Notes under the pieces: generated by a model
The model's input: only the letters and a program-made list of their open reading frames with translations
Told to the model about the DNA's origin: nothing
Databases searched by the model: none
In this document: in pieces, positions 10,292 to 20,610 of the stretch
Layout of the letters: each line of letters starts with the position of its first letter
Position numbering within the stretch: position 1 is the first letter of the stretch
Origin: Pantoea sp. BAV 3049
GTDB lineage: Bacteria; Pseudomonadota; Gammaproteobacteria; Enterobacterales; Enterobacteriaceae
Assembly (NCBI RefSeq): GCF_009765445.1
Contig: NZ_WHOY01000031.1
Coordinates: 1,180,959-1,244,958 of the forward strand
Length of the DNA stretch: 64,000 bases
Reading direction: 5' to 3'
Made by a program: the position numbers and the translations under genes

Positions 10292-11575
10292 ATGAGTAAG
10301 TCTGAAAATCTGTATGCTCAGGCGCAGCAATTAATTCCCGGTGGCGTGAACTCACCGGTGCGCGCCTTTACCGGCGTTGGCGGTGTGCCGCTCTTTATTG
10401 AACATGCTGACGGTGCTTATCTGTATGACGCCGACGGCAAAGCCTACGTGGATTACGTGGGTTCCTGGGGGCCGATGGTTCTGGGTCACAACCACCCGGC
10501 GATTCGCAACGCGGTGATTGAAGCAGCGCAGCGCGGCCTGAGTTTCGGTGCGCCAACCGAGATGGAAGTGAAAATGGCGCAGCTGGTGACCGAGCTGGTG
10601 CCAACCATGGATATGGTGCGCATGGTGAACTCCGGAACCGAAGCGACCATGAGCGCAATCCGCCTGGCGCGTGGTTTCACCCATCGTGACAAAATTATTA
10701 AGTTTGAAGGCTGCTACCACGGCCACGCTGACTGCCTGCTGGTGAAAGCCGGTTCTGGTGCCCTCACCCTCGGCCAGCCGAATTCACCGGGTGTTCCGGC
10801 AGATTTCGCCAAACATACCCTGACCTGCACCTATAACGATCTGGCTTCCGTGCGCGCCGCCTTTGAGCAATACCCGCACGAAATCGCCTGTATTATCGTT
10901 GAACCGGTTGCGGGAAACATGAACTGCATCCCGCCGCAGCCGGACTTCCTGCCGGGTCTGCGAGCACTCTGTGATGAGTTCGGCGCACTGTTTATCATCG
11001 ACGAAGTGATGACCGGTTTCCGCGTTGCACTGTCTGGTGCGCAGGATTATTACGGCGTGGTGCCGGACCTGACCTGCCTGGGTAAAATCATCGGTGGTGG
11101 TATGCCGGTGGGCGCGTTTGGTGGCCGTCGTGAAGTGATGGAGGCGCTGGCACCGACCGGCCCGGTTTACCAGGCAGGTACCTTATCCGGTAACCCGATT
11201 GCCATGGCTGCCGGTTTTGCCTGTCTGAGCGAAATCGCCAAACCTGGCACCCATGCCACCCTGACGGAACTGACCGCGCAGCTGGCGAACGGCCTGCTGG
11301 CCGCTGCGCAGGAGGAAGGTATTGCTCTGGTGGTGAACCACGTTGGCGGCATGTTCGGCGTGTTCTTTACCGATGCGCCGGAAGTGACCTGCTATGAGGA
11401 CGTGACGAAGTGTGACGTTGAGCGCTTTAAGAAATTCTTCCATCTGATGCTGGAAGAAGGCGTGTATCTGGCCCCTTCCGCGTTTGAGGCAGGTTTTATG
11501 TCTCTGGCGCACAGCCAGCAAGATATCCAGCGTACCGTCGATGCGGCCCGCCGCTGCTTCGCGAAGCTACGCTAA
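10292..11575 (+). CDS. hemL: Glutamate-1-semialdehyde 2,1-aminomutase
   Basis: PLP enzyme making 5-aminolevulinate from glutamate-1-semialdehyde in the C5 pathway to heme. Length is 427 aa (E. coli 426). The PLP lysine is Lys265 in [18 protein letters not shown], and [11 protein letters not shown] carries the Asp that contacts the ring nitrogen. The ATG follows AGGAGCGGAACC. A palindromic element follows the gene. Confidence 0.98.
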   Translation: MSKSENLYAQAQQLIPGGVNSPVRAFTGVGGVPLFIEHADGAYLYDADGKAYVDYVGSWGPMVLGHNHPAIRNAVIEAAQRGLSFGAPTEMEVKMAQLVTELVPTMDMVRMVNSGTEATMSAIRLARGFTHRDKIIKFEGCYHGHADCLLVKAGSGALTLGQPNSPGVPADFAKHTLTCTYNDLASVRAAFEQYPHEIACIIVEPVAGNMNCIPPQPDFLPGLRALCDEFGALFIIDEVMTGFRVALSGAQDYYGVVPDLTCLGKIIGGGMPVGAFGGRREVMEALAPTGPVYQAGTLSGNPIAMAAGFACLSEIAKPGTHATLTELTAQLANGLLAAAQEEGIALVVNHVGGMFGVFFTDAPEVTCYEDVTKCDVERFKKFFHLMLEEGVYLAPSAFEAGFMSLAHSQQDIQRTVDAARRCFAKLR

Positions 11576-11587
11576 AAACCCAATACA

Positions 11588-11699
11588 GTGCCTGCGCGGG
11601 GACCACAGGCCGCTCATAAAAGACACAAACCGTCCATGGCAGCCCGCACCGTCTATGGTGCGGGACGCTTTATTCCCGGCCTGTGTTCCCCGCACAGCA
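11588..11699. repeat. Large imperfect palindrome between hemL and fhuB
   Basis: The arm GCCTGCGCGGGGACCACAGG (from 11590) and the arm CCTGTGTTCCCCGCACAGC (ending 11699) are near-complementary over about 22 bases. Between them is a second perfect hairpin, CCCGCACC (11643-11650) with GGTGCGGG (11657-11664). The nested form suggests an extragenic palindromic or miniature mobile element. It probably also separates the convergent hemL and fhuB transcripts. Confidence 0.6.
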
Positions 11700-11786
11700 A
11701 ATTTGGTGTTGTTTGCCTGGTAAAAGCAGACAACGCCTTACAGGACAGCGGGACGTTTTACTCCCGTTTTCCCACGCAGTAAGAGC

Positions 11787-13766
11787 TTAAACCTTCCGAA
11801 GCAGATAAACAAAGTAAGGTGCGCCGATAAAGGTCGCCAGCAGTCCCGCCGGGATCTGTCCGGGGAACGCCACCATCCTGCCACACCAGTCGGCTACCGC
11901 CATCAATGCCCCACCCAACAGCGCTGCCATCACCAGCTGCGGTATCGCACGCCTGAAGCCAAGCATCCTCGCAATATGTGGTGCCATCAGACCGATAAAG
12001 CTCAGCGGACCAATGGTCAGGGTTGCCGCCGCTGTCAGCGCCGCCGCCAGCAGCAGCAATGCCATACGGGAAGACTTCAGCGCCAGCCCCAGCGAGCGGG
12101 CCGTCTCCCCCCCAAGCGGCAGCAGAGTCAGCCAGCGACGGCATAACGGCGTCAGCGCCAGCAGCACAGCAGCCACTATCACGGTACGCCATGCCTGAGC
12201 AGCATTCACGTTATAAGTAGAGCCTGAGATCCACGTCATCAGGGCGGCCATACGTGGATCGCCGCTCGCCAGCAATAGCAGCAACAGCGTGGCAAAAGCG
12301 GTACTCAGCGCCATCCCTGCAAGCAGCATGCGCTCCGGAGAGAAACCGCCGCGCCCGCCGACAAAGGTGATAATCAGCAACGTCACCGCCGCGCCGAGAC
12401 TGCCCGCAGGCAGCAGCCAGCCAAAGGCGTCGCCCGGTACCAGGAACAGCATCACCACCACACCAAAAGCCGCACCTGAGCTGATCCCCAGCACTTCCGG
12501 GCTGGCCATCGGGTTACCTGTCAGCCGCTGGACAATACAGCCCGCCACGCCCAGCATCAGGCCCGTCATGACCGCCGCCACCAGTCGCGGCATCCGCCAC
12601 GGCAACAGCTGTTGCCACAGCTCGCCGGTTGCCCACTGCCAGCCATGCGCATCGCGACCAAAACTCAGGGCAACCACGCTCAGCACCAGAAGTGTTACCA
12701 CACCGATAATGCCCCACATCAGCACGTTATGGCGCTCCACAGGGACGTTATCGCCCTGATTCATCGCTGGCATACCGGAGGAGGTCTTCAGACGCGGCAG
12801 CAGCCACAGCAGCAGCGGAGAACCAATGATTGCCGTCGCCGTGCCGGTGGACACTTCCCGCCAGTTTTCCGTCAGCCAGATCACGCACTGATCGGCCAGC
12901 CACAGCAGCAGCATGCCGATCAGCGGGGCCAGCAATAACCGGCTGAGCAAGCGCCGCGCACCGAGCATTTTCGCCAGCAGCGGCGCAAACAGGCCAATAA
13001 ACCCGATGATCCCGGCAGCGTTCACCAGTTGAGCACTGAGGATAATCGCCAGTGCCAGTACGCCTAAACGAGCCAGCGACAAAGCCAGTCCAAGGTTTTT
13101 TGCGACGCCATCATCCAGCCCCATCAGCGTCATCGGCCGTAACAGCATCAGCGACAGCACAAAGCCCACCAGCAGCTTGGGCCAGATAAAGCTGACGTTG
13201 CTCCAGTCCATCTGGTTCAGCGTGCCGGTGCTCCACAGGAACATGCTCTGCAGGCGGTCATGGTTAAACAGGCCAAGGATCTGATTGACCGCGCCGCAGT
13301 AGAGCGACATCACCAGCCCGGCGAGGATCAACGTTACCGGCGAGAGGCGCTTACCCCAGGCGATACCAAACACGATCAGACCAACGAGGATCGCCCCGAT
13401 CATCGCCGCCATCTGCTGGGTGAAAATACCCCCCGGCAGGCTCCACAACGTGGCGACTGTCAGGCCCAGCTGTGCGCCCGTCGCCACGCCCAGCGTGGTC
13501 GGCTCTGCCAGCGGATTGCGCAATACCTGCTGGAACAGCAGCCCAACCAGCCCCAGACCAGACCCAATCAACAAAGAAAGCACCAGGCGCGGCATCAGGC
13601 TGTAGTGGAACACCATCTCCGTGACATTGTCCGGATTGGCGGCATTGATTGCACTCAGCCACTGCGCAGGCGGCAGTTGCTGGCTGAAGTTGTAAAAGGT
13701 CAGCCCGAGCGCTGCAGCCAGCATCAGCGTTAACAGGACGATCGGGAAGCGGTACGACGTTCTCAT
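11787..13766 (-). CDS. fhuB: Fe(3+)-hydroxamate ABC transporter permease FhuB
   Basis: Inner-membrane permease for ferrichrome-type siderophores. It is a fused tandem of two BtuC-like halves (about 1-330 and 340-659), each with its own GLLFQQVLRNPLAEP or GCIVQRLTGNPMASPEVLG motif contacting the ATPase. From the ATG at 13766 it is 659 aa (E. coli 660) and starts MRTSYRFPIVLL. An upstream in-frame extension to 13889 lies entirely inside fhuD and is rejected. ATGA overlap of 4 bases with fhuD. Last gene of fhuACDB. Confidence 0.97.
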   Translation of the reverse strand: MRTSYRFPIVLLTLMLAAALGLTFYNFSQQLPPAQWLSAINAANPDNVTEMVFHYSLMPRLVLSLLIGSGLGLVGLLFQQVLRNPLAEPTTLGVATGAQLGLTVATLWSLPGGIFTQQMAAMIGAILVGLIVFGIAWGKRLSPVTLILAGLVMSLYCGAVNQILGLFNHDRLQSMFLWSTGTLNQMDWSNVSFIWPKLLVGFVLSLMLLRPMTLMGLDDGVAKNLGLALSLARLGVLALAIILSAQLVNAAGIIGFIGLFAPLLAKMLGARRLLSRLLLAPLIGMLLLWLADQCVIWLTENWREVSTGTATAIIGSPLLLWLLPRLKTSSGMPAMNQGDNVPVERHNVLMWGIIGVVTLLVLSVVALSFGRDAHGWQWATGELWQQLLPWRMPRLVAAVMTGLMLGVAGCIVQRLTGNPMASPEVLGISSGAAFGVVVMLFLVPGDAFGWLLPAGSLGAAVTLLIITFVGGRGGFSPERMLLAGMALSTAFATLLLLLLASGDPRMAALMTWISGSTYNVNAAQAWRTVIVAAVLLALTPLCRRWLTLLPLGGETARSLGLALKSSRMALLLLAAALTAAATLTIGPLSFIGLMAPHIARMLGFRRAIPQLVMAALLGGALMAVADWCGRMVAFPGQIPAGLLATFIGAPYFVYLLRKV

Positions 13767-14644
13767 GCTTCCCCCAGCGCGGTGTCGAGCAGGTGACAAA
13801 AACGCATCGCCGAAAGCGTTGCGCCATAGAACCAGACCTGCGGCACGCGACGGAAGCGCTTCTCCCGGACAAAGGAGAGCGAGTTCCACAGCGGCGTGGA
13901 AGTCACCTGCTCTACCAGAGCATCGTCGCCGTGATCGAAGCAGATCGCATCCACATTCTTCATCGACGCCAGACGCTCAATGCCAACCACCGCGCTGCCC
14001 CAGAAATTGGTTTCACCCTGCCAGGCATTTTCAATCCCCAGTTGATCCATCACTTCGAGGAACAGACTCCCCTTACCGAACACCAGCGTATGGCGGGGAT
14101 CAAGGATCGACATCAGCAACAGAGGTCGTTTGGCGCGATGGCTGAGGCGCGCCTTTGCCTGTGCCATCCAGGCATCAAAATCAGCCAGATGACGCTGAGC
14201 CTGGGGCACCACATTCAGACATTCCGCCAGCTGCATCAGCGAGTTACGTGCATGAGTCAGCGGTTTGCCGTCGGCATTATTGGAGGCAAACCCCATGACT
14301 GGCGCAATGCGTTCAATCTTTTCTTTTGCCGGGCCATAGCCGGTTGAGTAAAGGATCAGCGAGGGTTTCATCTGGATCATCAGTTCCAGATTGGGTTCGG
14401 TCCGCAAGCCGACATCCACCGTGGTAGCAGGCAGCTTCGGCTCCCCCACCCACAGCTTGTACTGATATATTTCAGCGGTGCCCATCGGCATCACACCCAA
14501 GGCCATCAACAACTCGGTGGGGAACCACTCAATCGTAATGATGCGCGTGATATCAACGGACGGGGCAGCCTGAGCACGCAGTGCGGGCAGCATCGGAGAA
14601 AGAGCCATCGCCATCAGCAGGCGGCGGCGGAGATAATCAGGCAT
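13763..14644 (-). CDS. fhuD: Ferrichrome-binding periplasmic protein FhuD
   Basis: Periplasmic receptor for Fe(III)-hydroxamates feeding FhuBC. Length is 293 aa (E. coli 296). The N-terminus has RRRLLMAMALSPMLPALRAQA, which fits a Tat-type signal as in E. coli FhuD. Conserved blocks include DVGLRTEPNLELM, WQGETNFWGS and WFYGATLSAM. It overlaps fhuB by 4 bases and lies 15 bases after fhuC. Confidence 0.97.
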   Translation of the reverse strand: MPDYLRRRLLMAMALSPMLPALRAQAAPSVDITRIITIEWFPTELLMALGVMPMGTAEIYQYKLWVGEPKLPATTVDVGLRTEPNLELMIQMKPSLILYSTGYGPAKEKIERIAPVMGFASNNADGKPLTHARNSLMQLAECLNVVPQAQRHLADFDAWMAQAKARLSHRAKRPLLLMSILDPRHTLVFGKGSLFLEVMDQLGIENAWQGETNFWGSAVVGIERLASMKNVDAICFDHGDDALVEQVTSTPLWNSLSFVREKRFRRVPQVWFYGATLSAMRFCHLLDTALGEA

Positions 14645-14659
14645 GAAAACACCAATCCG

Positions 14660-15454
14660 TCAGTAAACAAAACTCACCGGCGTACCGCCGTCAGGGTGAG
14701 GCAAAATCCCCATAGGGATGCCGTAAATCCGGTTCAGTACTTCAGGCTGCATAATCGCCTCAGCATCGCCCCGGGCAATCATACCGCCGCTGCGCAGCGC
14801 CACCAGCGTGTCGCAGTAACGGGCAGCCATATTGATATCATGCAGGACCGCAATCACCGTCAGGCCACGTTCGCGGCTCAGGCGCTGGATCAGGGCCAGC
14901 ACTTCAACCTGATGGGCAATATCCAGCGCGGACGTGGGTTCATCCAGCAGCAGGCAGCGGCTGTTTTGCGCCACCAGCATGGCGATCCACGCCCGCTGAC
15001 GCTCACCGCCGGAGAGACTGTCCACCAGGCGTTGAGCAAAAGGTTTTAAGCCAACCAGCGTGATGGCTTCTTCGACCCGCTCGCGATCTTCCGCACCGAA
15101 ACGACCCAGCGCGCCGTGCCATGGATAGCGTCCCATCGACACCAGCTCGCGTACCGTCATCCCTTCAGCAGGCGGAAGCTGCTGCGGCAGATAGGCAACT
15201 TCACGGGCAAACAGTTTACCCGGGAATGAAGCCACCGGTTTGCCATTCAGCAATACCTGTCCACCGGTTGCAGCATGATGCCTGCCCAGCATTTTCAGCA
15301 GGGTCGACTTGCCGGAGCCATTGTGACCTATCAGCCCACAGACTTTACCCGCAGGAAAAGTCAGCGACAACGGCTGCAGCAGGGTTCTGCCGGGAACGGT
15401 GAAGGTAGCCTGATCGAGCGAGAAGGTGGTTTCTGAGGCAAACGGAGGATGCAT
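14660..15454 (-). CDS. fhuC: Fe(3+)-hydroxamate ABC transporter ATP-binding protein FhuC
   Basis: Cytoplasmic ATPase of the Fhu importer. Length is 264 aa (E. coli 265). Walker A is GHNGSGKST (about 42-50), the ABC signature is LSGGERQRA and Walker B is CLLLDEPTSALD, followed by the switch histidine in VLHDINMAARYCD. It lies between fhuA and fhuD on the same strand. Confidence 0.98.
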   Translation of the reverse strand: MHPPFASETTFSLDQATFTVPGRTLLQPLSLTFPAGKVCGLIGHNGSGKSTLLKMLGRHHAATGGQVLLNGKPVASFPGKLFAREVAYLPQQLPPAEGMTVRELVSMGRYPWHGALGRFGAEDRERVEEAITLVGLKPFAQRLVDSLSGGERQRAWIAMLVAQNSRCLLLDEPTSALDIAHQVEVLALIQRLSRERGLTVIAVLHDINMAARYCDTLVALRSGGMIARGDAEAIMQPEVLNRIYGIPMGILPHPDGGTPVSFVY

Positions 15455-15502
15455 AGCAGTCTTCTGATTGGTGGGCGCGGCGAGCCGCGCCTGATTTAAA
15501 GA

Positions 15503-17728
15503 TTAGAAACGGAATGTCGCTGTCGCCACGAACTGACGACCTGCGCCCCAGAAACACCCGTAGGTCTGGAAGCAGCTGGCCACATATTCACGGTCCAGTA
15601 CGTTGTTAACGTTCAGCGCCAGGCTTGAACCATACAGGCCAAAGCGGCCCAGATCATATTTCACCACCGCATCCATGACCGCAGCGCTGCCCACTTTGAA
15701 GCTGTTCGCCGGGTCGCCGTAGCTTGAGCCAATGAAGCGTCCACCGGTCCCTAAAGTCAGACCGCTCAGCGCGCCATTGTTGAAGGTGTAATCCCCCCAC
15801 AGTGAAGCCATGTGCTTAGGGATCTGCTCTGGCGTGTTGCCCTTCAGAGTCGTATCTTTGGTATATTCCGCATCAGTATAGGTGTAAGACGCGGTCATGT
15901 TGATGTTCTGGGTCAGCGCTGCTTTGCTTTCCAGCTCAACACCACGGGCGCGGATCTCACCAGACGGCACCTGATTTAAGGCGTTATTCGGGTCAGCCGT
16001 CAGGTTGTTGGTTTTGGTCAGTTGATACAGTGCACCGGTCATCACGATTGGCATGTCTTTCGGCACGTACTTCACGCCGGCTTCATACTGCTCACCTTTC
16101 GATGGCGCATAGGCCACGCGAGGGGTGCTGTAGAGGCTGAATGCGTTCGGCTCGAAGGACTGGCTGTAGCTAAAGTAAGGCGTAATACCATTATCAAACA
16201 GGTAGTTCACTCCACCACGCCAGGTGAACTGATGATCGTTACGGTCGATATAGCCGTTATCGGCACGCACGGTGGTCGCCTGAGTAGACCAGTCGTAACG
16301 GCCGCCCAGCGTAAACACCCACTTGTTCCACTCAGCCTGGTCCTGAACATACAGGCCGGTCTGTTTGGATTCGTTCATCTGATAAGGAACCGCGGTGCCG
16401 AAATCGGTATCGGTCATTGACGGCAGGTTATCAAGGTCCAGTGACGTGGTATTGCCGAACAGCGCGTTGATATCGTTACGCATACGGGAATAGTCGACAC
16501 CGGTTAACAGGGTGTGGTCCATGTCGCCAGTGGCAAATTTGGTTTGCAGCTGGGTATCCACGCTGAAGTTCTGCAGGCGTTCCTGATCGACGACCGTACC
16601 GCGACCCAGATAATGGGCCTGCTGGGCTGGAGTCAGACTGGTGCAGTAAGAGTTGAAGCCGTTCATGCTGTTGTTACACAGCCCGGTGCCGTAGGCGCTC
16701 TGCTGAGAGGTTTTCATCTCAGAGAAACGCAGGTTCTGACGCACGGTGAAGGTATCGTTAAAGCCGTGTTCGAAGGCATAACCCACCATTTTCTCGTTAC
16801 GGGAATAGGTGTTGTTGGTCGCGCCTTCGTTGAAGCTGTTTGGCAGATGGCCACCGTTTGGCAGCGGCTCGACGGTGCCTTCCTTCGGTAACCAGCCGTA
16901 GTAACCGGTAGAAGGTTCGTTCTGGAAATAGGACAGGAAGGTGAAGTTGGTTTTGTCATCCGGGCGCCAGGAGAAGGAAGGCGCGATGGCATAACGCTGC
17001 TGTTTGGCGTTGTCCTGCTGCTCGTTGTTGGAGCGGGCCACACCGGTCAGGCGGTAAGAGAACTCGCCGTTGTCGTCCAGCGCATCGCTGAAGTCAAACC
17101 CGGTTTGCATCAGGTTATCGGAACCCATTTTGAACTGCACTTCACGCAGCGGTTCAGTGGTCGGACGCTTGCTGACCATAGAGACGATACCGCCCGGGCT
17201 GCTTTTTCCGTACAGCACGGAAGTTGGACCGCGCATCAGTTCCACGCGCTCCAGCATGTAAGGATCAATCACCGCATCGTTATAGAAGTCGCCCTGCAAC
17301 TTTTGGCCGTCCAGATAATTGTTCTGGTTCAGACCGCGTGATGAGAAGCCGCGAATAATCACGAAGTCATAAGTATTGGAAGCACCGCGGCTGTTAACCG
17401 TCACGCCTGGCGTGTAACCCAGTGCTTCTTTCACCGACTGGAACTGGTGCATGTCCAGTTCCTGGCGGGTCACCACTGACACTGACTGCGGGTTTTTTTC
17501 TATTGGTGTATCTGTTTTTGTCCCGGTTGCAGAGTGTTTGGCCGCGATAGTCGGTGCCGGACCCCAGGCACTTTCCTGTGGCGCAGCAGCGGCATTAGCA
17601 TTCACGGTAATAGTTTCTTCACCCGCGGCGAAAGTGGAGGAAGAAAGACCCATTGCAACAAGGATGGCCAGTCGGCGAATTGAGGTATTCACTGGCAAGG
17701 ATAAACGGTTAAAAGACATGGTAGCCAT
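15503..17728 (-). CDS. fhuA: TonB-dependent ferrichrome receptor FhuA
   Basis: Outer-membrane siderophore receptor. Length is 741 aa (E. coli 747). A signal peptide ends near STFAAG, followed by a TonB box (EETITV), an N-terminal plug (about 60-210, with RGPTSVLYGKSSPGGIVSMV) and a 22-strand barrel ending FVATATFRF. A Cys pair in an extracellular loop (GLCNNSMNGFNSYC) is kept. Start at 17728 is preceded by GAGAAAAG; an ATG nine bases later is an alternative. First gene of fhuACDB, behind a Fur-box-like site. Confidence 0.97.
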   Translation of the reverse strand: MATMSFNRLSLPVNTSIRRLAILVAMGLSSSTFAAGEETITVNANAAAAPQESAWGPAPTIAAKHSATGTKTDTPIEKNPQSVSVVTRQELDMHQFQSVKEALGYTPGVTVNSRGASNTYDFVIIRGFSSRGLNQNNYLDGQKLQGDFYNDAVIDPYMLERVELMRGPTSVLYGKSSPGGIVSMVSKRPTTEPLREVQFKMGSDNLMQTGFDFSDALDDNGEFSYRLTGVARSNNEQQDNAKQQRYAIAPSFSWRPDDKTNFTFLSYFQNEPSTGYYGWLPKEGTVEPLPNGGHLPNSFNEGATNNTYSRNEKMVGYAFEHGFNDTFTVRQNLRFSEMKTSQQSAYGTGLCNNSMNGFNSYCTSLTPAQQAHYLGRGTVVDQERLQNFSVDTQLQTKFATGDMDHTLLTGVDYSRMRNDINALFGNTTSLDLDNLPSMTDTDFGTAVPYQMNESKQTGLYVQDQAEWNKWVFTLGGRYDWSTQATTVRADNGYIDRNDHQFTWRGGVNYLFDNGITPYFSYSQSFEPNAFSLYSTPRVAYAPSKGEQYEAGVKYVPKDMPIVMTGALYQLTKTNNLTADPNNALNQVPSGEIRARGVELESKAALTQNINMTASYTYTDAEYTKDTTLKGNTPEQIPKHMASLWGDYTFNNGALSGLTLGTGGRFIGSSYGDPANSFKVGSAAVMDAVVKYDLGRFGLYGSSLALNVNNVLDREYVASCFQTYGCFWGAGRQFVATATFRF

Positions 17729-17767
17729 TTAGCTTTTCTCTGACTGAGATTGATTGAATGTAAACGT

Positions 17768-17789
17768 AAACGAGAATTATTATTATAAC
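17768..17789 (-). promoter_or_regulatory. Fur box upstream of fhuA
   Basis: On the minus strand the segment TTATAATAATAATTCTCGTT closely follows the Fur consensus (GATAATnATTATC-type; the variant ATAATTCTC is common). It lies about 45 bases before the fhuA start, consistent with iron repression of fhu operons. Confidence 0.75.
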
Positions 17790-17824
17790 GATTGGATAAT
17801 ATGCGAATTGCGGGAAGCGCTCAA

Positions 17825-17852
17825 GAAAAAAACAGCCGTCTCAACGCTGTTT
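17825..17852 (-). terminator. Second mrcB terminator
   Basis: Read on the minus strand: AAACAGC, nine loop bases, GCTGTTT and a continuing T run. It lies between mrcB and fhuA. Confidence 0.6.
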
Positions 17853-17963
17853 GCTGGCCGAATAACCTGATGTAAATTGTGGGAAATAGGGAAGCAATGA
17901 CCTTGTGACGCTGAAACGCATCTTTGTTGCTGTTATGTTCACTGCGGCCAGCAATCACGGGCG

Positions 17964-17999
17964 AAAAAAAAGCCGGTTCATCATGAACCGGCTTTTTTT
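17964..17999. terminator. Bidirectional terminator after mrcB
   Basis: A perfect stem AGCCGGTTCAT/ATGAACCGGCT flanked by A7 on the left and T7 on the right, so it can end transcripts on both strands; it lies just past the mrcB stop. Confidence 0.9.
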
Positions 18000-18009
18000 G
18001 TGGGGTCAG

Positions 18010-20520
18010 TTACTTACCGAACATGTCCTTGATCCAACCGGCCACACCGTTACTGTCTTTCTGCTCATTTTGTTGCTGTTGCTGCAGCTGCTGCTGTTGC
18101 TGAGCCTGCTGCTGCTGTTGCTGGCACAGCGCGCTGGCATCGGTGGTCCACACCGGCAGCGTTCTCCAGCTGCTGCTGCCTGTTCCGCAGACAAAGTTAC
18201 CGGCTGAATCAACGTTCATCGGGGCAATATCTTCCGGCGGCGTTGGCAGCAACGGCGTGGGGGCCTGGTTATCCAGATAACGGCGGTAGATCTGCATCGC
18301 CCCGCTGGCACCATATAGTTTGGTCGGCTGGTTGTTGTCACGACCAATCCAGGTGATCGCCACTTCTTTGCCATCCACACCGGCAAACCAGCTGTCGACC
18401 TGATTGTTGGTGGTCCCGGTTTTCGCCGCCAGATGCGCTTTCGGATAGCGCGCGCCCAGGGCATGAGCGGTCCCCTCTTCTGCCACCTGCTGCATATCAT
18501 ACAGAGTCAGATAAGCGGCCTGTGCCGGAACGGCACGCTCAGCCTGCGGGAAACTCTGATAAAGCACAGTGCCATCTTCAGCAATAACCGAACGTAGCGC
18601 GGAGAGTGGAGCGCGATTACCGCCGCTGGCGATGGTCTGGAACGCCTGAGCCACTTCGATCGGCGTCAGATTAAGCGCCCCCAGCAGCATCGCCGGAACC
18701 GCCTGCAGCTGATCCTTCGGCACGCCCAGTTTGGTCCAGGTATCCACCACCTGCGGCAGTCCCAGCGTCATCCCCAGGTTAACCGTTGGCACGTTCATCG
18801 AGTGCGCCAGCGCATCAACCAGCATCACCTGGCCACTGAAGCGGCGGTCGTCGTTCTGCGGTTTCCAGACCTGCCCGTTCGGCTGCTTCAGTGCAATCGG
18901 GTTATCGGCAATCCAGGTGTTAAGACGGAATTTATCCGGCTGGCTCAGGGCAGTCAGATAGGTCGCAGGCTTGGCCAGAGAACCAATCGAACGGCGGGCC
19001 TGCAGAGCACGGTTATACCCGGCGAACTGCGGATCCGCACCACCGACCATGGCACGCACTTCGCCACTGAAACGGTCAACGATCACCATGGCGGTTTCCA
19101 GATCGTTCAGGCCACGCTGCTTACGCAGCACCGGCACGCCATCCTCAACCGCTTTCTCTGCCGCATCCTGAGAGACCGGATCCAGCGTGGTGAAGATCTT
19201 CACCCCCGACAGATCTTTCACTTTGTCGCCCAGCTTCGCCTGCAATTCGTTACGCACCATCTGCATAAACGCTGGCTGAGGAGTGATTACCCCACCTTTC
19301 GGCTGCACGCCGAGCGGTCGGGCGCTGAGCATGTCATACAGCTCCTGGTCGATCACTTTCTGCTGCTGCAGCAGGCGCAGCACCAGGTTGCGACGTTCCA
19401 GCGCCAGTTTCGGATTACGCCATGGGTTATACAGCGAGGCCCCTTTCACCATACCCACCAACAGCGCCTGCTGATCGAGGCTCAGCTCGTCAACCGGACG
19501 GCCGAAGTAGTACAGGCTGGCCAGCGGGAAGCCGCGGATCTGATCGTTCCCCGCCTGCCCCAGATAGACTTCATTCAGATACAGCTCGAGAATGCGATCT
19601 TTGCTGTACCGTGCATCCATGATCAGCGCCATATAGGCTTCATTGGCTTTACGCCACAGCGAACGCTCGTTGGTCAGGAACAGGTTTTTGACCAGCTGCT
19701 GGGTCAGCGTACTGCCGCCCTGCACCGCACGACCGGCGGTGATATTGGCCAGGAAAGCACGGCCAATCGAATAGAAGCTGATGCCGTCATGCTGATAGAA
19801 GTGACGATCTTCGGTCGCCACCAGCGTGTCCACCAGTAGATCCGGGAAGCCCGCGCGCGGCACGAACAGGCGCTGTTCGCCGTTTGGCGACTGCAGCATG
19901 GTGATCAACCGGGGATCGAGACGGAAGAAGCCGAAGTCGCGCCCGCTGTCGAGGTTTTTAATCTCGTTCAGCGAGTCATTACTGAAGCTCAGCCGTGCGC
20001 GGATCTGCCCTTCTTTGCTGTCCGGGAAGTCAAACGGACGGCGGATCATCTCGATGCTGTTAGCCTGCACGGTAAATTCGCCGGGGCGCGTCATGCGGCT
20101 CACCTGACGATACTGCGTGCCTTCCAGCAGAGCGATCATCTCTTTTTTGTTGTAGGACATGCCCGGCTCAAGGTTGACCATGCGGCCGTAAACCGTCGCA
20201 GGCAGTTGCCAGACTTTGCCATCAATACGACTGCGGATTTGTGAATCGAGGTAAACCCCGTACACGGCCATCAGCACAATAAAGACCAGCAGCAGCTTTA
20301 TAAATAAGCCCAGCCAGCCTCTTTTCTTGCGCGGTGGACGCCCTTTTCCTTTACGTGGCACCGACTCTACCTCCTCGTTATCGTGGTCTTCATCCTGAAA
20401 ATCATCATATTCATCGTGTTCATCATCCCTGCGGCGACCCCTGCCCGCCACCTTGCGCGGAGGTTTGGGCTGTTTACCTTTACGCCCAATAGGTTCGCGA
20501 TCGTCTGACATTCGTTTCAT
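18010..20520 (-). CDS. mrcB: Bifunctional penicillin-binding protein 1B
   Basis: Inner-membrane peptidoglycan synthase with glycosyltransferase and transpeptidase activity. Length is up to 836 aa. A charged cytoplasmic tail (Arg/Asp/Glu-rich, residues 1-65) precedes one membrane segment (about 70-92), the UB2H region, the GT51 domain (catalytic Glu in [12 protein letters not shown]) and the transpeptidase (SLAK, SMN, KTGTTNN). The C-terminal tail has about 20 glutamines before [18 protein letters not shown]. Two ATGs compete: 20520 (GGAG only two bases away) and 20511 ([13 protein letters not shown], closer to the E. coli start). I slightly prefer 20511. Confidence 0.97.
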   Translation of the reverse strand: MKRMSDDREPIGRKGKQPKPPRKVAGRGRRRDDEHDEYDDFQDEDHDNEEVESVPRKGKGRPPRKKRGWLGLFIKLLLVFIVLMAVYGVYLDSQIRSRIDGKVWQLPATVYGRMVNLEPGMSYNKKEMIALLEGTQYRQVSRMTRPGEFTVQANSIEMIRRPFDFPDSKEGQIRARLSFSNDSLNEIKNLDSGRDFGFFRLDPRLITMLQSPNGEQRLFVPRAGFPDLLVDTLVATEDRHFYQHDGISFYSIGRAFLANITAGRAVQGGSTLTQQLVKNLFLTNERSLWRKANEAYMALIMDARYSKDRILELYLNEVYLGQAGNDQIRGFPLASLYYFGRPVDELSLDQQALLVGMVKGASLYNPWRNPKLALERRNLVLRLLQQQKVIDQELYDMLSARPLGVQPKGGVITPQPAFMQMVRNELQAKLGDKVKDLSGVKIFTTLDPVSQDAAEKAVEDGVPVLRKQRGLNDLETAMVIVDRFSGEVRAMVGGADPQFAGYNRALQARRSIGSLAKPATYLTALSQPDKFRLNTWIADNPIALKQPNGQVWKPQNDDRRFSGQVMLVDALAHSMNVPTVNLGMTLGLPQVVDTWTKLGVPKDQLQAVPAMLLGALNLTPIEVAQAFQTIASGGNRAPLSALRSVIAEDGTVLYQSFPQAERAVPAQAAYLTLYDMQQVAEEGTAHALGARYPKAHLAAKTGTTNNQVDSWFAGVDGKEVAITWIGRDNNQPTKLYGASGAMQIYRRYLDNQAPTPLLPTPPEDIAPMNVDSAGNFVCGTGSSSWRTLPVWTTDASALCQQQQQQAQQQQQLQQQQQNEQKDSNGVAGWIKDMFGK

Positions 20521-20610
20521 TTCTCCAGCGAGCGCCGCTCAGGGACCGCTACTTTGTACTTAGATCAACCACTTCGGAACGGGAACCTTCCGAAATCAAA
20601 GCCCACCGGT

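Noticed and set aside
18060-18120. CAG/CTG-rich tract at the 3' end of mrcB as a repeat array or CRISPR
   Set aside because: It is the glutamine-rich C-terminal tail of PBP1b coded by CAG/CAA codons; no spacer structure.
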